Positions 1 through 8,294 of a stretch of 47,044 nt of DNA are shown here, in pieces. This DNA comes from Bacteroidales bacterium (lineage in GTDB: Bacteria > Bacteroidota > Bacteroidia > Bacteroidales > Paludibacteraceae), in NCBI GenBank assembly GCA_015061145.1, contig SUXD01000021.1:1-47044 (forward strand). The letters are read 5' to 3'. The translations under genes and the position numbers were made by a program. The stretch's first letter is position 1, and every line of letters starts with the position of its first letter. The notes beneath the pieces are model-generated. The model was not told the DNA's origin. It made no database searches and saw only the letters and a program-made list of their open reading frames with translations.

Positions 1-600
1 TTTTTTCTTGAACGCCATGTTTGCGCCGTTGCACATAATCGGGTCGCCCGCACATGCCGAACCAGCGGTGGCGGCTTGCAGGCTGGCGAACTCCAAGGTC
101 TGTATCCGCTCAAAAGCTTTTTTTTCGGGAATCATCACCACCGGGGCGATGACCATGTCGGTTTGATTGGTGCCGAAAAAGCTTACGATGCTTTCAATCC
201 AAGTGGGGCAGGGCAGACAGTCGGCATCTGTGCAGAGCACAATGTCGCCTTTTGCGGCGTTCACGCCTTCGAGCAAAGCGCGTTTTTTCCCTTCCTCGGT
301 GGCGTTCAATAGCCGTATCCGCCTCTCTTGCGATATTTTTGATTTGAAATTGTCGGTGGAATGGTCGTTCACCAATATCAGTTCATAGTTTTTGTAAGTT
401 TGTTTTGCCAATGCGTTCTGCAGTTTGGCAAGATGTTGCTCCTCGTTTCTGAAAGCAACGACAATCGAAACCAGTTCCTTCTGACTTGACAGCCCAGTCT
501 GAAAAGAGAAACGTTCGGCCTTTTTCCATGCGCGCCATAATCTGAATATATAACAAATGTACAGCATGGCAATGATATATGAAATGATGTGTATGACCAT
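1..600 (-). CDS. Glycosyltransferase family 2, 5' part only (runs off the window)
   Basis: Reading the minus strand from ATG at 600 gives 200 uninterrupted codons that leave the window. The N-terminus has one hydrophobic helix (about residues 2-19, MVIHIISYIIAMLYICYIF), then the GT-A start VSIVVAFRNEE, the segment ELILVNDHSTD and the nucleotide-sugar/metal motif DADC inside CTDADCLPCPTW. This matches membrane-anchored family 2 glycosyltransferases that transfer sugars from NDP-sugars on the cytoplasmic face; the acceptor is unknown. A -7-like box TATTTTTG lies on the minus strand at 627-620, 20 bases before the start codon. The C-terminal part, which usually carries further membrane helices, is outside the window, so the exact subfamily cannot be named. 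Confidence 0.85.
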   Translation of the reverse strand, partial: MVIHIISYIIAMLYICYIFRLWRAWKKAERFSFQTGLSSQKELVSIVVAFRNEEQHLAKLQNALAKQTYKNYELILVNDHSTDNFKSKISQERRIRLLNATEEGKKRALLEGVNAAKGDIVLCTDADCLPCPTWIESIVSFFGTNQTDMVIAPVVMIPEKKAFERIQTLEFASLQAATAGSACAGDPIMCNGANMAFKKK

Positions 601-751
601 GTGCGGTGAATTTGGGTAACAAAAATATGAAAATAAATGACACAAAATATCAAGAAAGACGCAACAATCGAGTGTTTTTGTTTTTAAATTGTTGTTTTTT
701 AGTGGTTTATGACTTTTAGTAAGAAATAAATTTAAAAAAAATGCGTAAAAG

Positions 752-783
752 TTTGGCAGAAACAAAATAACCATATATCTTTG
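752..783 (+). promoter_or_regulatory. Bacteroidota-type sigma promoter for tRNA-Glu/rpsT
   Basis: TTTG at 752-755, a 20-base spacer, and TATCTTTG at 776-783 match the Bacteroidota vegetative consensus (TTTG-N19-21-TAnnTTTG) exactly. Transcription would begin near 790, about 13 bases before the mature tRNA. The 600-751 stretch upstream is AT-rich and shows nothing else. Confidence 0.8.
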
Positions 784-802
784 CATCCGATTTCAAATCA
801 AT

Positions 803-874
803 GGTCCCTTCGTCTATCGGTTAGGACGAGAGATTTTCATTCTCTAAAGAGGAGTTCGACTCTCCTAGGGACTA
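803..874 (+). tRNA. tRNA-Glu (anticodon TTC)
   Basis: A full cloverleaf can be drawn. The acceptor stem pairs 803-809 with 867-873 (first pair G-U). The D-arm contains GGTTAGGA. The anticodon stem AGAGA/TCTCT encloses TTTTCAT with anticodon TTC. The T-arm is GGAG-TTCGACT-CTCC. CCA is not encoded. It lies 23 bases before rpsT behind a strong promoter, so the two are probably co-transcribed. Confidence 0.95.
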
Positions 875-897
875 CTAACAAAGAAAAATAGATTAAG

Positions 898-1152
898 ATG
901 GCAAATCACAAATCGTCTGTAAAAAGAATCAGACAAACTAAAACAAAAAAACTGGCTAACAGATATTATGCAAAAACTGCTCGTAACGCAATGAGAAAAG
1001 TTTATGCATCTACAGATAAAAAAGAAGCTACAGAAATGTTGAGCAAAGTATCTTCTATGCTCGACAAGTTGGCGAAGAAAAATGTTATTCACAAAAACAA
1101 AGCAGGAAACTTGAAATCAAGTCTTGCGTTGCATGTGAATGCCTTGAATTAA
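898..1152 (+). CDS. rpsT: 30S ribosomal protein S20
   Basis: 84 residues, normal length for S20, which binds 16S rRNA in the lower body of the 30S subunit. The sequence begins [17 protein letters not shown], is very rich in Lys/Arg, and keeps the family pattern of an N-terminal basic helix followed by a helical bundle ([31 protein letters not shown] at the end). It follows tRNA-Glu by 23 bases, and a terminator lies 30 bases after the stop codon, making a short tRNA-Glu/rpsT transcription unit. No Shine-Dalgarno sequence is visible (AAAGAAAAATAGATTAAG precedes the ATG), as is usual in this phylum. Confidence 0.98.
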   Translation: MANHKSSVKRIRQTKTKKLANRYYAKTARNAMRKVYASTDKKEATEMLSKVSSMLDKLAKKNVIHKNKAGNLKSSLALHVNALN

Positions 1153-1181
1153 TTGATAGAGTTTTTTTATCATAGTCTTTA

Positions 1182-1213
1182 AAGCGCCCTTTTGTAAAAA
1201 GGGTGCTTTTTTG
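1182..1213 (+). terminator. Intrinsic terminator after rpsT
   Basis: AGCGCCCTTTT-GTA-AAAAGGGTGCT forms an 11-bp stem (one G-T pair) followed by a T run. It closes the tRNA-Glu/rpsT unit. Its right part overlaps the radC promoter. Confidence 0.85.
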
Positions 1214-1223
1214 CTTATATTTG
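1191..1223 (+). promoter_or_regulatory. Promoter for radC, overlapping the rpsT terminator
   Basis: TTTG at 1191-1194 lies within the terminator stem; after 21 bases comes TATATTTG at 1216-1223. The expected start of transcription is about 1229. This makes the GTG at 1228 an unlikely start codon for radC and favours ATG 1255. Confidence 0.55.
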
Positions 1224-1254
1224 CATAGTGAAAAGAAATGAGAAGAACGGCTTG

Positions 1255-1932
1255 ATGGGAATCAAGTCGTGGGCTGAAGAAGACCGCCCGCGCGAAAAGC
1301 TGATAATGAAAGGTGCAAACGTTCTTTCTGATGCGGAATTGCTGGCGGTACTTATCGGGTCGGGAAATTCGAAGGAATCGGCGGTGACGCTCTCGCAGAA
1401 AATCTTGCTGCGATACGAAAACGACCTGAATCTCTTGGCGCGTGCCACGACCAAGGAACTGATATCAGCCTTCAATGGGATAGGCGAGGCAAAAGCGGTA
1501 AGCATTGTGGCTGCACTCGAATTGGGGCGACGGAGACAAGGCGTGCCGGTGCGCAAAATGAAGCCAATACAGAGCAGCGCCGATTTGTATGACTTCTTTG
1601 CTCCGATAGCCGACCTGCTGCACGAAGAGTTTTGGGTGGCGATGCTGAATAAATCCAATCGTGTCGTGTCTTCTCAAAGAGTTGGGCAGGGCGGATTTGA
1701 CTCCACTGCGGTGGATGTGCGTATGCTGATAAAAATAGCGTTGGAAAATTCCGCTTCGGCGATAGCTGTCTGCCATAATCATCCATCTGGCTCGCTCACG
1801 CCGAGCAAGCAGGATATAGCGGTGACGCAGAAAATAAAAAATGCATGCGCCTTGATGGATATCCGTTTTCTCGATCACTTGATAGTAACCGGGAACGAGT
1901 ATTTCAGTTTTGTGGATAAAGGTATGCTGTAG
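1255..1932 (+). CDS. radC: RadC family protein (JAB/MPN metalloprotease-fold domain)
   Basis: 225 residues from ATG 1255. The N-terminus has the family hallmark WAEEDRPREKL and a helix-hairpin-helix region (LISAFNGIGEAKAVSIVAALELGRR). The C-terminal JAMM domain has the metal motif H174-N-H176-P-S-G with D187, the HxHx10D pattern. Despite its name, RadC's role in DNA repair is unproven. The frame stays open to a GTG at 1228 (nine extra codons), but the promoter -7 box ends at 1223, so I prefer ATG 1255. The stop codon is 23 bases before proB. Confidence 0.92.
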   Translation: MGIKSWAEEDRPREKLIMKGANVLSDAELLAVLIGSGNSKESAVTLSQKILLRYENDLNLLARATTKELISAFNGIGEAKAVSIVAALELGRRRQGVPVRKMKPIQSSADLYDFFAPIADLLHEEFWVAMLNKSNRVVSSQRVGQGGFDSTAVDVRMLIKIALENSASAIAVCHNHPSGSLTPSKQDIAVTQKIKNACALMDIRFLDHLIVTGNEYFSFVDKGML

Positions 1933-1955
1933 TTTTATTGAATTTGAAAAAGATT

Positions 1956-3038
1956 ATGAAAGGTTTTCAATATAAAAGAATTGTAGTAAAGGTGGGAAGC
2001 AATGTGCTGACGCTTGCCGACGGTACGCTCGATTTCGACAGAATGAAGTCGCTTGTCGATCAAGTGGCGGTGCTTCATGCCAAAGGCGTCGAAGTCGTTT
2101 TGGTATCGTCGGGGGCTGTGGCTTCGGGACGAAGCGCGCTCAATCTGAACAAGAAACTGGACCCCGTTTCGGCGCGTCAAGTGTTTTCCGCGGTAGGACA
2201 AGCAAAGCTCATTAACCGTTATTATGAGTTGTTCGCCGAACACAAAATGTTTTGCGGACAGGTGCTTACCATGAAAGAAAATTTCGGTACACGGCGTCAT
2301 TATCTCAATCAGAAGAATTGCATGACCGAAATGCTGGCGTGCGGCGTGATTCCGATTGTCAACGAGAACGATACGATTTCCGTTACAGAACTGATGTTTA
2401 CCGACAATGACGAACTTTCGGGGTTGATAGCGACCATGATGAACGCCGAAGCGTTGATAATATTGAGCAATATCGACGGCATATACGACGGAAATCCTGC
2501 CGATTCGTCTTCAAAGGTGATTCGTGAGGTGCGTCAGGAGAAAAATCTGTCGCAATACATTCAGAGCGGGAAATCTTCGTTCGGTCGCGGCGGAATGCTG
2601 ACCAAATGCAATATCGCGCGCAAGGTGGCAGAGGAGGGCATTCCTGTGTTTATCGCTAACGGAAAGAAAAACAATATCTTGATAGAGCTGCTGCAAAATC
2701 CGGAACAGACGGTTTCCACAAAATTTGTGCCGTCGGACAATGCCACGTCAAGCGTGAAAAAATGGATTGCCCACAGCGAAGGATTTGCCAAAGGCGAAGT
2801 GCATATAAACCGTGGCGCGGCGGAAGCGCTGGCTCAAAAAGCATCTTCTTTGTTGTTTGTCGGGGTGACGGATATAAAAGGCGATTTTGAGAAAGATGAT
2901 ATTGTGAAGATATTTGATGAGGACGGGAATGAACTGGGTGTCGGGCGTGCGCAGTACGACAGCGAGAAGGCGCGTACGCTGATAGGCAAAAAAGGTGTGC
3001 GCCCGTTGGTGCATTATGATTATTTGTATTTAGATTGA
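1956..3038 (+). CDS. proB: Glutamate 5-kinase
   Basis: First step of proline synthesis: ATP-dependent phosphorylation of glutamate to gamma-glutamyl phosphate in the cytoplasm. 360 residues. The amino-acid kinase domain starts with [11 protein letters not shown] and includes [10 protein letters not shown], the glutamate-site region IVNENDTIS and FTDNDELSG, and the glycine-rich [10 protein letters not shown]-terminal PUA domain follows (about residues 270-355, with [13 protein letters not shown] and GRAQYDSEK). ATG 1956 is the natural start; an in-frame TTG at 1938 would add six residues. proA follows after 7 bases, so the two proteins that channel the unstable acyl phosphate are co-transcribed. 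Confidence 0.96.
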   Translation: MKGFQYKRIVVKVGSNVLTLADGTLDFDRMKSLVDQVAVLHAKGVEVVLVSSGAVASGRSALNLNKKLDPVSARQVFSAVGQAKLINRYYELFAEHKMFCGQVLTMKENFGTRRHYLNQKNCMTEMLACGVIPIVNENDTISVTELMFTDNDELSGLIATMMNAEALIILSNIDGIYDGNPADSSSKVIREVRQEKNLSQYIQSGKSSFGRGGMLTKCNIARKVAEEGIPVFIANGKKNNILIELLQNPEQTVSTKFVPSDNATSSVKKWIAHSEGFAKGEVHINRGAAEALAQKASSLLFVGVTDIKGDFEKDDIVKIFDEDGNELGVGRAQYDSEKARTLIGKKGVRPLVHYDYLYLD

Positions 3039-3045
3039 AATAATT

Positions 3046-4296
3046 ATGGAACAAAATAATACATGGGGCGAGTTGGCCCTTGTTGCGTCACGAAAACTGA
3101 ATCTGCTTTCGGACGAAGAAAAAAATAAAGTGCTTTGGGCTGTGGCTGATGAGGCTGAGAGCAAAACGGCGGAAATTCTTGCCGCTAATCAGAAAGATCT
3201 GGATGCGATGGACAAAGAAAATCCGATGTATGACCGTCTGCTGCTCACCGAAGAACGCATTGCCGGCATAGCGTCTGATATGCGTAAAGTGGCTTCGCTT
3301 CCTACGCCGCTCGACCGTGTGCTGGAACAGCGTACGCTTCCCAACGGTTTGAAACTGAAAAAGGTGAGTGTGCCTTTCGGTGTTATTGGCATTATCTATG
3401 AGGCGCGCCCGAATGTGAGTTTCGATGTGTTTTCGCTTTGCTTCAAAAGCGGCAATGTCTGTGTGCTGAAAGGCGGTACGGATGCATATAATTCCAATTT
3501 GTGCATTGTGAATCTTATTAAGAATGTGTTGCGCGCTTTTGGCTTGGACGAACACATGGTGCATCTGATGCAGGCTGGTCGCGAAGCGACGGGCGAACTG
3601 CTCAATGCAGTGGATTATGTGGATTTGATTATTCCACGTGGCGGAAGCGGATTGATAAAATTTGTGCGCGACAACAGCCGTGTGCCTGTGATAGAAACTG
3701 GAGCGGGTGTGGTGCATGCTTATTTTGATGAGTTCGGCGATTTGAGCAAAGGGGAAGCTATTGTGACAAATGCCAAAACTCGTCGCGTAAGTGTCTGCAA
3801 TGCAATGGATTGTCTTGTCATAAACGAAAGGCGCTTGGCTGACTTGCCTGCGTTGTGCCAAAGAATGGCTGCTAAAAATGTAGTGATAGAGGCGGATGTG
3901 AAATCTTACACTTTCTTGGCGGGAAAATATCCTGAAAGACTATTGCAGAAAGCGGACGAGAAAAGTTTTGGCACGGAATTCCAATCCTATAGAATGAGCG
4001 TTAAAACTGTTTCTTCTGTAGAGGAAGCGGTGGCGCATATCAATAAGTATGGTTCGGGGCATAGCGAGAGCATTATCACCGAAGATGAGAACAATGCGGA
4101 TATGTTCCAGAAGCAGGTGGATGCGGCATGTGTTTATGTCAATGCTCCGACAAGTTTCACCGACGGAGGACAGTTCGGCATGGGAGCCGAAATCGGCATT
4201 AGCACTCAAAAATTGCATGCCCGTGGCCCTATGGCGTTGCCCGAACTTACCAGTTATAAATGGCTGATAAACGGCAATGGTCAAACGCGTCCTTGA
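3046..4296 (+). CDS. proA: Gamma-glutamyl phosphate reductase
   Basis: Second step of proline synthesis: NADPH-dependent reduction of gamma-glutamyl phosphate to glutamate semialdehyde. 416 residues, the family's normal length, with an aldehyde-dehydrogenase-like fold. Visible features are [16 protein letters not shown], the phosphate-handling region [11 protein letters not shown], the catalytic cysteine at about residue 251 in [10 protein letters not shown], and the end region [17 protein letters not shown]. It starts 7 bases after proB and ends at a strong terminator, closing the proBA unit. Confidence 0.97.
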   Translation: MEQNNTWGELALVASRKLNLLSDEEKNKVLWAVADEAESKTAEILAANQKDLDAMDKENPMYDRLLLTEERIAGIASDMRKVASLPTPLDRVLEQRTLPNGLKLKKVSVPFGVIGIIYEARPNVSFDVFSLCFKSGNVCVLKGGTDAYNSNLCIVNLIKNVLRAFGLDEHMVHLMQAGREATGELLNAVDYVDLIIPRGGSGLIKFVRDNSRVPVIETGAGVVHAYFDEFGDLSKGEAIVTNAKTRRVSVCNAMDCLVINERRLADLPALCQRMAAKNVVIEADVKSYTFLAGKYPERLLQKADEKSFGTEFQSYRMSVKTVSSVEEAVAHINKYGSGHSESIITEDENNADMFQKQVDAACVYVNAPTSFTDGGQFGMGAEIGISTQKLHARGPMALPELTSYKWLINGNGQTRP

Positions 4297-4318
4297 TTCG
4301 TATCGCAAAAATAAATCT

Positions 4319-4353
4319 AAAGCTCCGCTCTGAAAAAAAGCGGAGCTTTTTTT
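4319..4353. terminator. Bidirectional terminator between proA and the nitroreductase gene
   Basis: AAAGCTCCGCT (4319-4329) pairs with AGCGGAGCTTT (4339-4349), followed by a T run on the plus strand and preceded by A residues that give a U run on the minus strand. It sits between convergent genes and touches the stop codon of the minus-strand gene. Confidence 0.85.
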
Positions 4354-4984
4354 ATATGATGAGATCTTCAGTTCTTACTTTGGGAACATAATGGATGCCG
4401 TTTTCTCGGTAGTAGGCGTGGCTTTCTTTTTCGGATATGAGTGTAGTCTCAATTTTCTCGGCGCCCTTGCCGATAGCGAGGATGGCCAGCGGTGTGTACG
4501 GCAGGCTCAGCGTGTGGCATATAATTTCGGCGTTGAAAGCGCAGATGCAGATGCCGTTCAGACCCATTTCGGTGGCTTTCAGCAACATGCTTTGTATGGA
4601 AATGCCCAGGTCGATATGCACATATTTTGATTCGGGAACGGTGCTGCAAATGACAATAAAAGCTTCAGGTTCGCAACCTTTTACCGGCAGCTTCAAGTCG
4701 GGCAAAGAGGCTCCGAGTTTTATGTTTCCGAGAATGCAGTCGGCTTGTTCCCCTTTTGTCACTATGCGAAAACGCAGGACCTGCTGGTTGCGTGCCGACG
4801 GGATTTTTGTATTCACGCCTACTATGCGTTCAAGCATGGAGCGCTGAACGACGAAACTTTTGTCGTAACCGCGATAACTTCTGTTCTTGGCAAGCAGCGT
4901 GTCGAATGAGACTGTTTTCTTTTTTGCGTTGTTTCGGGCGTTTTTGAAATCGTCGTATCTTTTTTCCAAATAATTGTCGGCCAT
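4352..4984 (-). CDS. Nitroreductase family flavoprotein
   Basis: 210 residues. The FMN-binding start is seen in LAKNRSYRGYDKS (the R-S-x-R motif typical of nitroreductases), followed by PSARNQQVLRFRIV, the central VHIDLGISIQSMLLKATEMGLNG split across the FMN pocket, and the C-terminal PLAILAIGKGAEK. Members reduce nitro, quinone or flavin substrates with NAD(P)H; the natural substrate here is unknown. A -7-like TATTTTTG lies on the minus strand at 5009-5002. It is transcribed against proA and divergently from argF', and shows no link with arginine synthesis beyond position. Confidence 0.85.
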   Translation of the reverse strand: MADNYLEKRYDDFKNARNNAKKKTVSFDTLLAKNRSYRGYDKSFVVQRSMLERIVGVNTKIPSARNQQVLRFRIVTKGEQADCILGNIKLGASLPDLKLPVKGCEPEAFIVICSTVPESKYVHIDLGISIQSMLLKATEMGLNGICICAFNAEIICHTLSLPYTPLAILAIGKGAEKIETTLISEKESHAYYRENGIHYVPKVRTEDLII

Positions 4985-5127
4985 GGTTTTCTTTGTTTTT
5001 GCAAAAATATAGAATTAATCGCATAAATCATTGCGTTTTGCGCTTACGGAAATAGACTGCCTGTGTGTTTCGAAAAAAAATATTGTTAATCTTTTGACTT
5101 TTAGTGAAAAAATCAGTCTAAATTTCG

Positions 5128-5135
5128 TATTTTTG
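5128..5135 (+). promoter_or_regulatory. -7 box of the argF' promoter
   Basis: TATTTTTG matches TAnnTTTG, 17 bases before the argF' ATG. No TTTG lies at the ideal distance; TTTTAG at about 5099-5104 is the nearest candidate for the -33 element. The 4985-5152 gap otherwise holds only AT-rich sequence and the divergent nitroreductase promoter box. Confidence 0.5.
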
Positions 5136-5152
5136 TAAAAATATATCGCAAA

Positions 5153-6106
5153 ATGAGAACATATACGACAGCAAAGGATTTGGGAAATCTTGAACAGGCG
5201 GTTCAAGAGGCCTTGTCTATAAAGAGAAATCGTTTCGCTTTCAAGCATCTCGGTGAGAACAAGACCTGTCTGATGGTTTTTTTCAACAATAGTCTCCGTA
5301 CCCGCTTGAGTACGCAAAAGGCAGCCATGAACCTTGGCATGAACACTATTGTGCTTGATGTGAATCAAGGCGCATGGAAACTTGAAACGGAACGTGGCGT
5401 GATTATGGACGGCGACAAATCAGAGCATTTGCTTGAGGCTATCCCCGTGATGGGACAGTTCTGCGATATTATTGGCGTTCGCTCGTTCGCACGCTTCGAG
5501 AGCAAGAAATTCGACTACGAAGAAACAATCCTTAATCAGTTTATAAAATATTCCGGTCGTCCGGTGTTCAGCATGGAGTCGGCTACGGTGCATCCTTTGC
5601 AGGCATTCGCCGATTTGATTACTATTGAGGAGTATAAGAAAACCAAGCGACCGAAGGTGGTGATGACATGGGCGCCGCATCCCAAAGCATTGCCGCAGGC
5701 GGTTCCCAATTCATTCGCCGATTTCATGAACGAGGCGGATGTGGATTTTGTCATCGCACAGCCTAAAGGTTATGAACTGGATGAAAAATTTGTGCGTAAT
5801 GCCAAAGTTACTTACAATCAGGACGAGGCATTGGAAGGCGCTGATTTCGTGTACGCCAAAAACTGGTCGGCATACAAGGACCCGAACTACGGGCAGATTC
5901 TGAGCAAGGATATGTCGTGGACGGTAGATACGAAAAAAATGGCATTGACAAACAATGCATACTTTATGCATTGCCTGCCGGTGCGTCGAAATATGATTGT
6001 AACTGACGATGTGATAGAAAGTGCTCAGTCGTTGGTTATACCCGAAGCCGGGAACAGAGAAATTTCAGCACAAGTAGTAATCAAAAGAATGTTGGAAAGC
6101 CTATGA
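5153..6106 (+). CDS. argF': N-succinylornithine (or N-acetylornithine) carbamoyltransferase
   Basis: 317 residues, matching the Bacteroides fragilis type rather than ordinary ornithine carbamoyltransferase. The carbamoyl-phosphate loop is NNSLRTRLSTQ (S47-x-R49-T50-R51), with VIMDGDKSEHLLEAIPVM, and H273-C-L-P-V-R-R near the end. It carbamoylates an N-acylated ornithine in the arginine pathway. At the position where the B. fragilis succinyl enzyme has Pro90 and the Xanthomonas acetyl enzyme has Glu92 (from memory), this protein has Ser90, which favours the succinyl substrate. The proBA, argF', argB, argE order supports an arginine role. The stop overlaps the next start by 4 bases. Confidence 0.93.
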   Translation: MRTYTTAKDLGNLEQAVQEALSIKRNRFAFKHLGENKTCLMVFFNNSLRTRLSTQKAAMNLGMNTIVLDVNQGAWKLETERGVIMDGDKSEHLLEAIPVMGQFCDIIGVRSFARFESKKFDYEETILNQFIKYSGRPVFSMESATVHPLQAFADLITIEEYKKTKRPKVVMTWAPHPKALPQAVPNSFADFMNEADVDFVIAQPKGYELDEKFVRNAKVTYNQDEALEGADFVYAKNWSAYKDPNYGQILSKDMSWTVDTKKMALTNNAYFMHCLPVRRNMIVTDDVIESAQSLVIPEAGNREISAQVVIKRMLESL

Positions 6107-6384
6107 AAAAGATAATTATACTCCTTTTTGCATGTGTTTTCTCGTTGGGTGTGTCTGCTGCCACTCTCGATAACGACTATATCAGTGTCGAAGAATCGGT
6201 GTTGACATTCACCACTAGCAAGCAGATCAGACAAATGTCTGTATATACCTTGCTGGGCGGTAAAGTGCTCGAACAGCGCAGCGACAGCAATGAGATTGTG
6301 ATATCAGATCTTCCGAATGGTTTTTATCTGTTGAAAGTCTTTACCGACAAAGGCATTTTGACATATAAATTCATGAAAAACTAG
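6103..6384 (+). CDS. Tiny secreted protein made almost only of a T9SS type A sorting-like domain
   Basis: 93 residues. A signal peptide (residues 1-19, MKKIIILLFACVFSLGVSA) is followed directly by about 70 residues that read like a T9SS type A C-terminal domain: MSVYTLLGGKVLEQ, then ISDLPNGFYLLKVFTDKG and the end TYKFMKN. Normally such a domain sits at the end of a much larger cargo protein; here there is no cargo. ATG overlaps the argF' stop (ATGA), so translation is probably coupled to argF'. The gene lies 19 bases before argB. Function unknown: it could be a decoy, a small surface peptide or a remnant. It is intact, with no sign of decay. Confidence 0.75.
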   Translation: MKKIIILLFACVFSLGVSAATLDNDYISVEESVLTFTTSKQIRQMSVYTLLGGKVLEQRSDSNEIVISDLPNGFYLLKVFTDKGILTYKFMKN

Positions 6385-6403
6385 GCTTAATCCCGATACA
6401 GTC

Positions 6404-7177
6404 ATGAAGAAAAAACTCACGCTGATAAAAGTCGGCGGACAGATTGTGGAAGAGCCCGAAACCCTGAAAGCACTGCTTGCAGATTTCTCTAAAATTGAAG
6501 GCTGCAAGGTGTTGGTGCATGGCGGGGGACGAGCTGCTACGCGCATTGCTTCACAATTGGGCATTGAAAGCAAAATGGTCAACGGTCGCCGTGTGACGGA
6601 TGCGCCAATGCTTGATGTTGTAACCATGGTGTATGGCGGTCTGGTGAATAAAAAAATTGTTGCCGGACTTCAGTCATTGGGCGTAAATGCGTTGGGGCTG
6701 ACTGGTGCCGACATGAACTATATGCGCAGCGACAAGCGCCCCGTGAAAGAAGTGGATTATGGTTTTGTTGGCGATGTGAAAAAAGTGAATTCCGACCTTT
6801 TGGCCGACCTTATATCAAAAGGCATTGTGCCAGTATTAGCGCCGCTTACTCATGACGGGAAAGGCAATATGCTCAATACCAATGCCGACACTATCGCTGG
6901 CGAAGCAGCCAAGGCTTTGGCAATGCATTTCGATGTCACGCTGATGTTTTGTTTTGAGAAAAAAGGCGTGTTGCGTGATGCCAACGATGAGGAGAGTGTC
7001 ATTCCGCTTATCACTAAAGCAGATTTCGAGAAATATGTTGCCGACGGCACGGTGCAGGGCGGCATGATACCAAAATTGGAAAACGCCTTCGACGCCTTAC
7101 AGTCTGGAGTGAAAGAGGTAATCATCACTCGTTCTGACGAAATTGGCAAAAATTCTGGCACCACAATTGTCGGTTGA
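6404..7177 (+). CDS. argB: Acetylglutamate kinase family (possibly acting on N-succinylglutamate)
   Basis: 257 residues with the amino-acid kinase fold: LIKVGGQIV at the start, the substrate loop VLVHGGGRAATRIASQLGI, NGRRVTDAPMLDVVTMVYGG, NTNADTIAGEAAKAL and the ATP-site segment TVQGGMIPKLENA. It phosphorylates an N-acylglutamate in the arginine pathway. Because the neighbouring transcarbamylase looks succinyl-specific, the substrate may be N-succinylglutamate rather than N-acetylglutamate; the sequence does not settle this. It follows the small T9SS-domain gene by 19 bases and precedes the deacylase gene, in one apparent operon. Confidence 0.92.
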   Translation: MKKKLTLIKVGGQIVEEPETLKALLADFSKIEGCKVLVHGGGRAATRIASQLGIESKMVNGRRVTDAPMLDVVTMVYGGLVNKKIVAGLQSLGVNALGLTGADMNYMRSDKRPVKEVDYGFVGDVKKVNSDLLADLISKGIVPVLAPLTHDGKGNMLNTNADTIAGEAAKALAMHFDVTLMFCFEKKGVLRDANDEESVIPLITKADFEKYVADGTVQGGMIPKLENAFDALQSGVKEVIITRSDEIGKNSGTTIVG

Positions 7178-7191
7178 TAGAAGAATGAACG

Positions 7192-7208
7192 GCATTCCGT
7201 AGGAATGC
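7192..7208. repeat. Perfect 7-bp palindrome with 3-base loop (REP-like hairpin)
   Basis: GCATTCC-GTA-GGAATGC lies between argB and the deacylase gene. The 3-base loop and absence of a T run argue against a terminator. Its layout (short perfect stem, 3-base loop) is the same as the hairpins in the repeats around the transposase at 21560, but its sequence differs. Confidence 0.5.
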
Positions 7209-7223
7209 ACCTATTTGCGCGCT

Positions 7224-8273
7224 ATGAAATACGAATCTTCTATATCTTTGCTTCGGTCGTTAATCGCCATCCCTTCGTTCAGTCGCGAAGAAAAGGATGC
7301 GGCCGACTTTTTTCAGCAGCACATCGAGGCTATGGGTGTAAAAACCTGTCGCAAAGGAAATAATATCTGGGCGTATGCCGGCGATATCGACAAACAGAAA
7401 AAGACGGTGCTTCTCAATTCGCATATCGATACGGTGAAACCCGTTTCCTCCTGGACTCGTGACCCTTTCACTCCTCAGATAGAGAGCGGACGTTTGTACG
7501 GACTTGGCAGCAACGATGCCGGCGCTTCGCTGGTGAGCCTGCTGCAGACTTTTATGATACTGAAAGAAAAAGAGCAGCCATATAACCTGATATTCTCATG
7601 CTCGGCAGAAGAGGAGGTGAGCGGAAAAAACGGTTGCTCTGCAATGATGGAAGAATTGCCAAAAATAGACTTAGCCGTAGTGGGCGAACCTACTGGTATG
7701 CAGCTGGCTGTGGCTGAGAAAGGTCTGCTGGTGCTCGATTGCACTGCTCATGGCGTATCAGGACATGCTGCTCGCAATGAGGGCGACAATGCTATCTATC
7801 ATGCGCTGAAAGATATGGAATGGTTCAGAACATACCAATTCTCCAAGGTGTCGGAGCTGACTGGACCTGTAAAAATGAGCGTGACGATAGTGAATGCCGG
7901 TACATTGCACAATGTGGTGCCCGACAAATGCACATTTACCGTTGATGTGCGTGTGAACGAATGCTATACGAATATGCAGGTGCTTGACGAAATACGCAAG
8001 CATGTTTCGTGCGATATAACACCTCGCTCCACCGACAAGAACTCTTCGTCCATTCCGCTCGACCATCCGTTTGTCAAATGCGGACAGGCTTTGGGCTTGA
8101 CGTGTTTCGGGTCGCCTACTTCGTCTGACCAGATGCGTATTCCATATACGAGTATAAAGGTAGGACCGGGACAATCGTCGCGTTCGCATAGCGCTGATGA
8201 ATACATCGAACTCGATGAGATAGCGCAAGGCATCGAAACTTATGTTCGGTTGCTCGACGGCTTGGTGTTCTAA
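7224..8273 (+). CDS. argE: M20 family deacylase (acetyl-/succinylornithine or acylcitrulline type)
   Basis: 349 residues from ATG 7224; the frame also opens at a TTG three codons earlier. Two-zinc M20 peptidase features are visible: LLNSHIDTVKP (zinc His and Asp), GLGSNDAGAS (bridging Asp), SAEEEVSG (catalytic Glu pair), a dimerisation region with GVSGHAARNEGDNAI, and the C-terminal zinc site region GQSSRSHSADEYIEL. In this pathway it would remove the acyl group from acylated ornithine or citrulline. Its position behind argF' and argB supports an arginine role; the name argE is by family and context, since dapE-like enzymes look similar. It ends 21 bases from the convergent nuclease gene, with no visible terminator. 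Confidence 0.87.
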   Translation: MKYESSISLLRSLIAIPSFSREEKDAADFFQQHIEAMGVKTCRKGNNIWAYAGDIDKQKKTVLLNSHIDTVKPVSSWTRDPFTPQIESGRLYGLGSNDAGASLVSLLQTFMILKEKEQPYNLIFSCSAEEEVSGKNGCSAMMEELPKIDLAVVGEPTGMQLAVAEKGLLVLDCTAHGVSGHAARNEGDNAIYHALKDMEWFRTYQFSKVSELTGPVKMSVTIVNAGTLHNVVPDKCTFTVDVRVNECYTNMQVLDEIRKHVSCDITPRSTDKNSSSIPLDHPFVKCGQALGLTCFGSPTSSDQMRIPYTSIKVGPGQSSRSHSADEYIELDEIAQGIETYVRLLDGLVF

Positions 8274-8294
8274 AAAGGCTTGTCGCTCTTAGGA

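Noticed and set aside
3088-3861. Long antisense ORF (257 codons) opposite proA
   Set aside because: Pure shadow of the proA codon pattern; no family features, no promoter.
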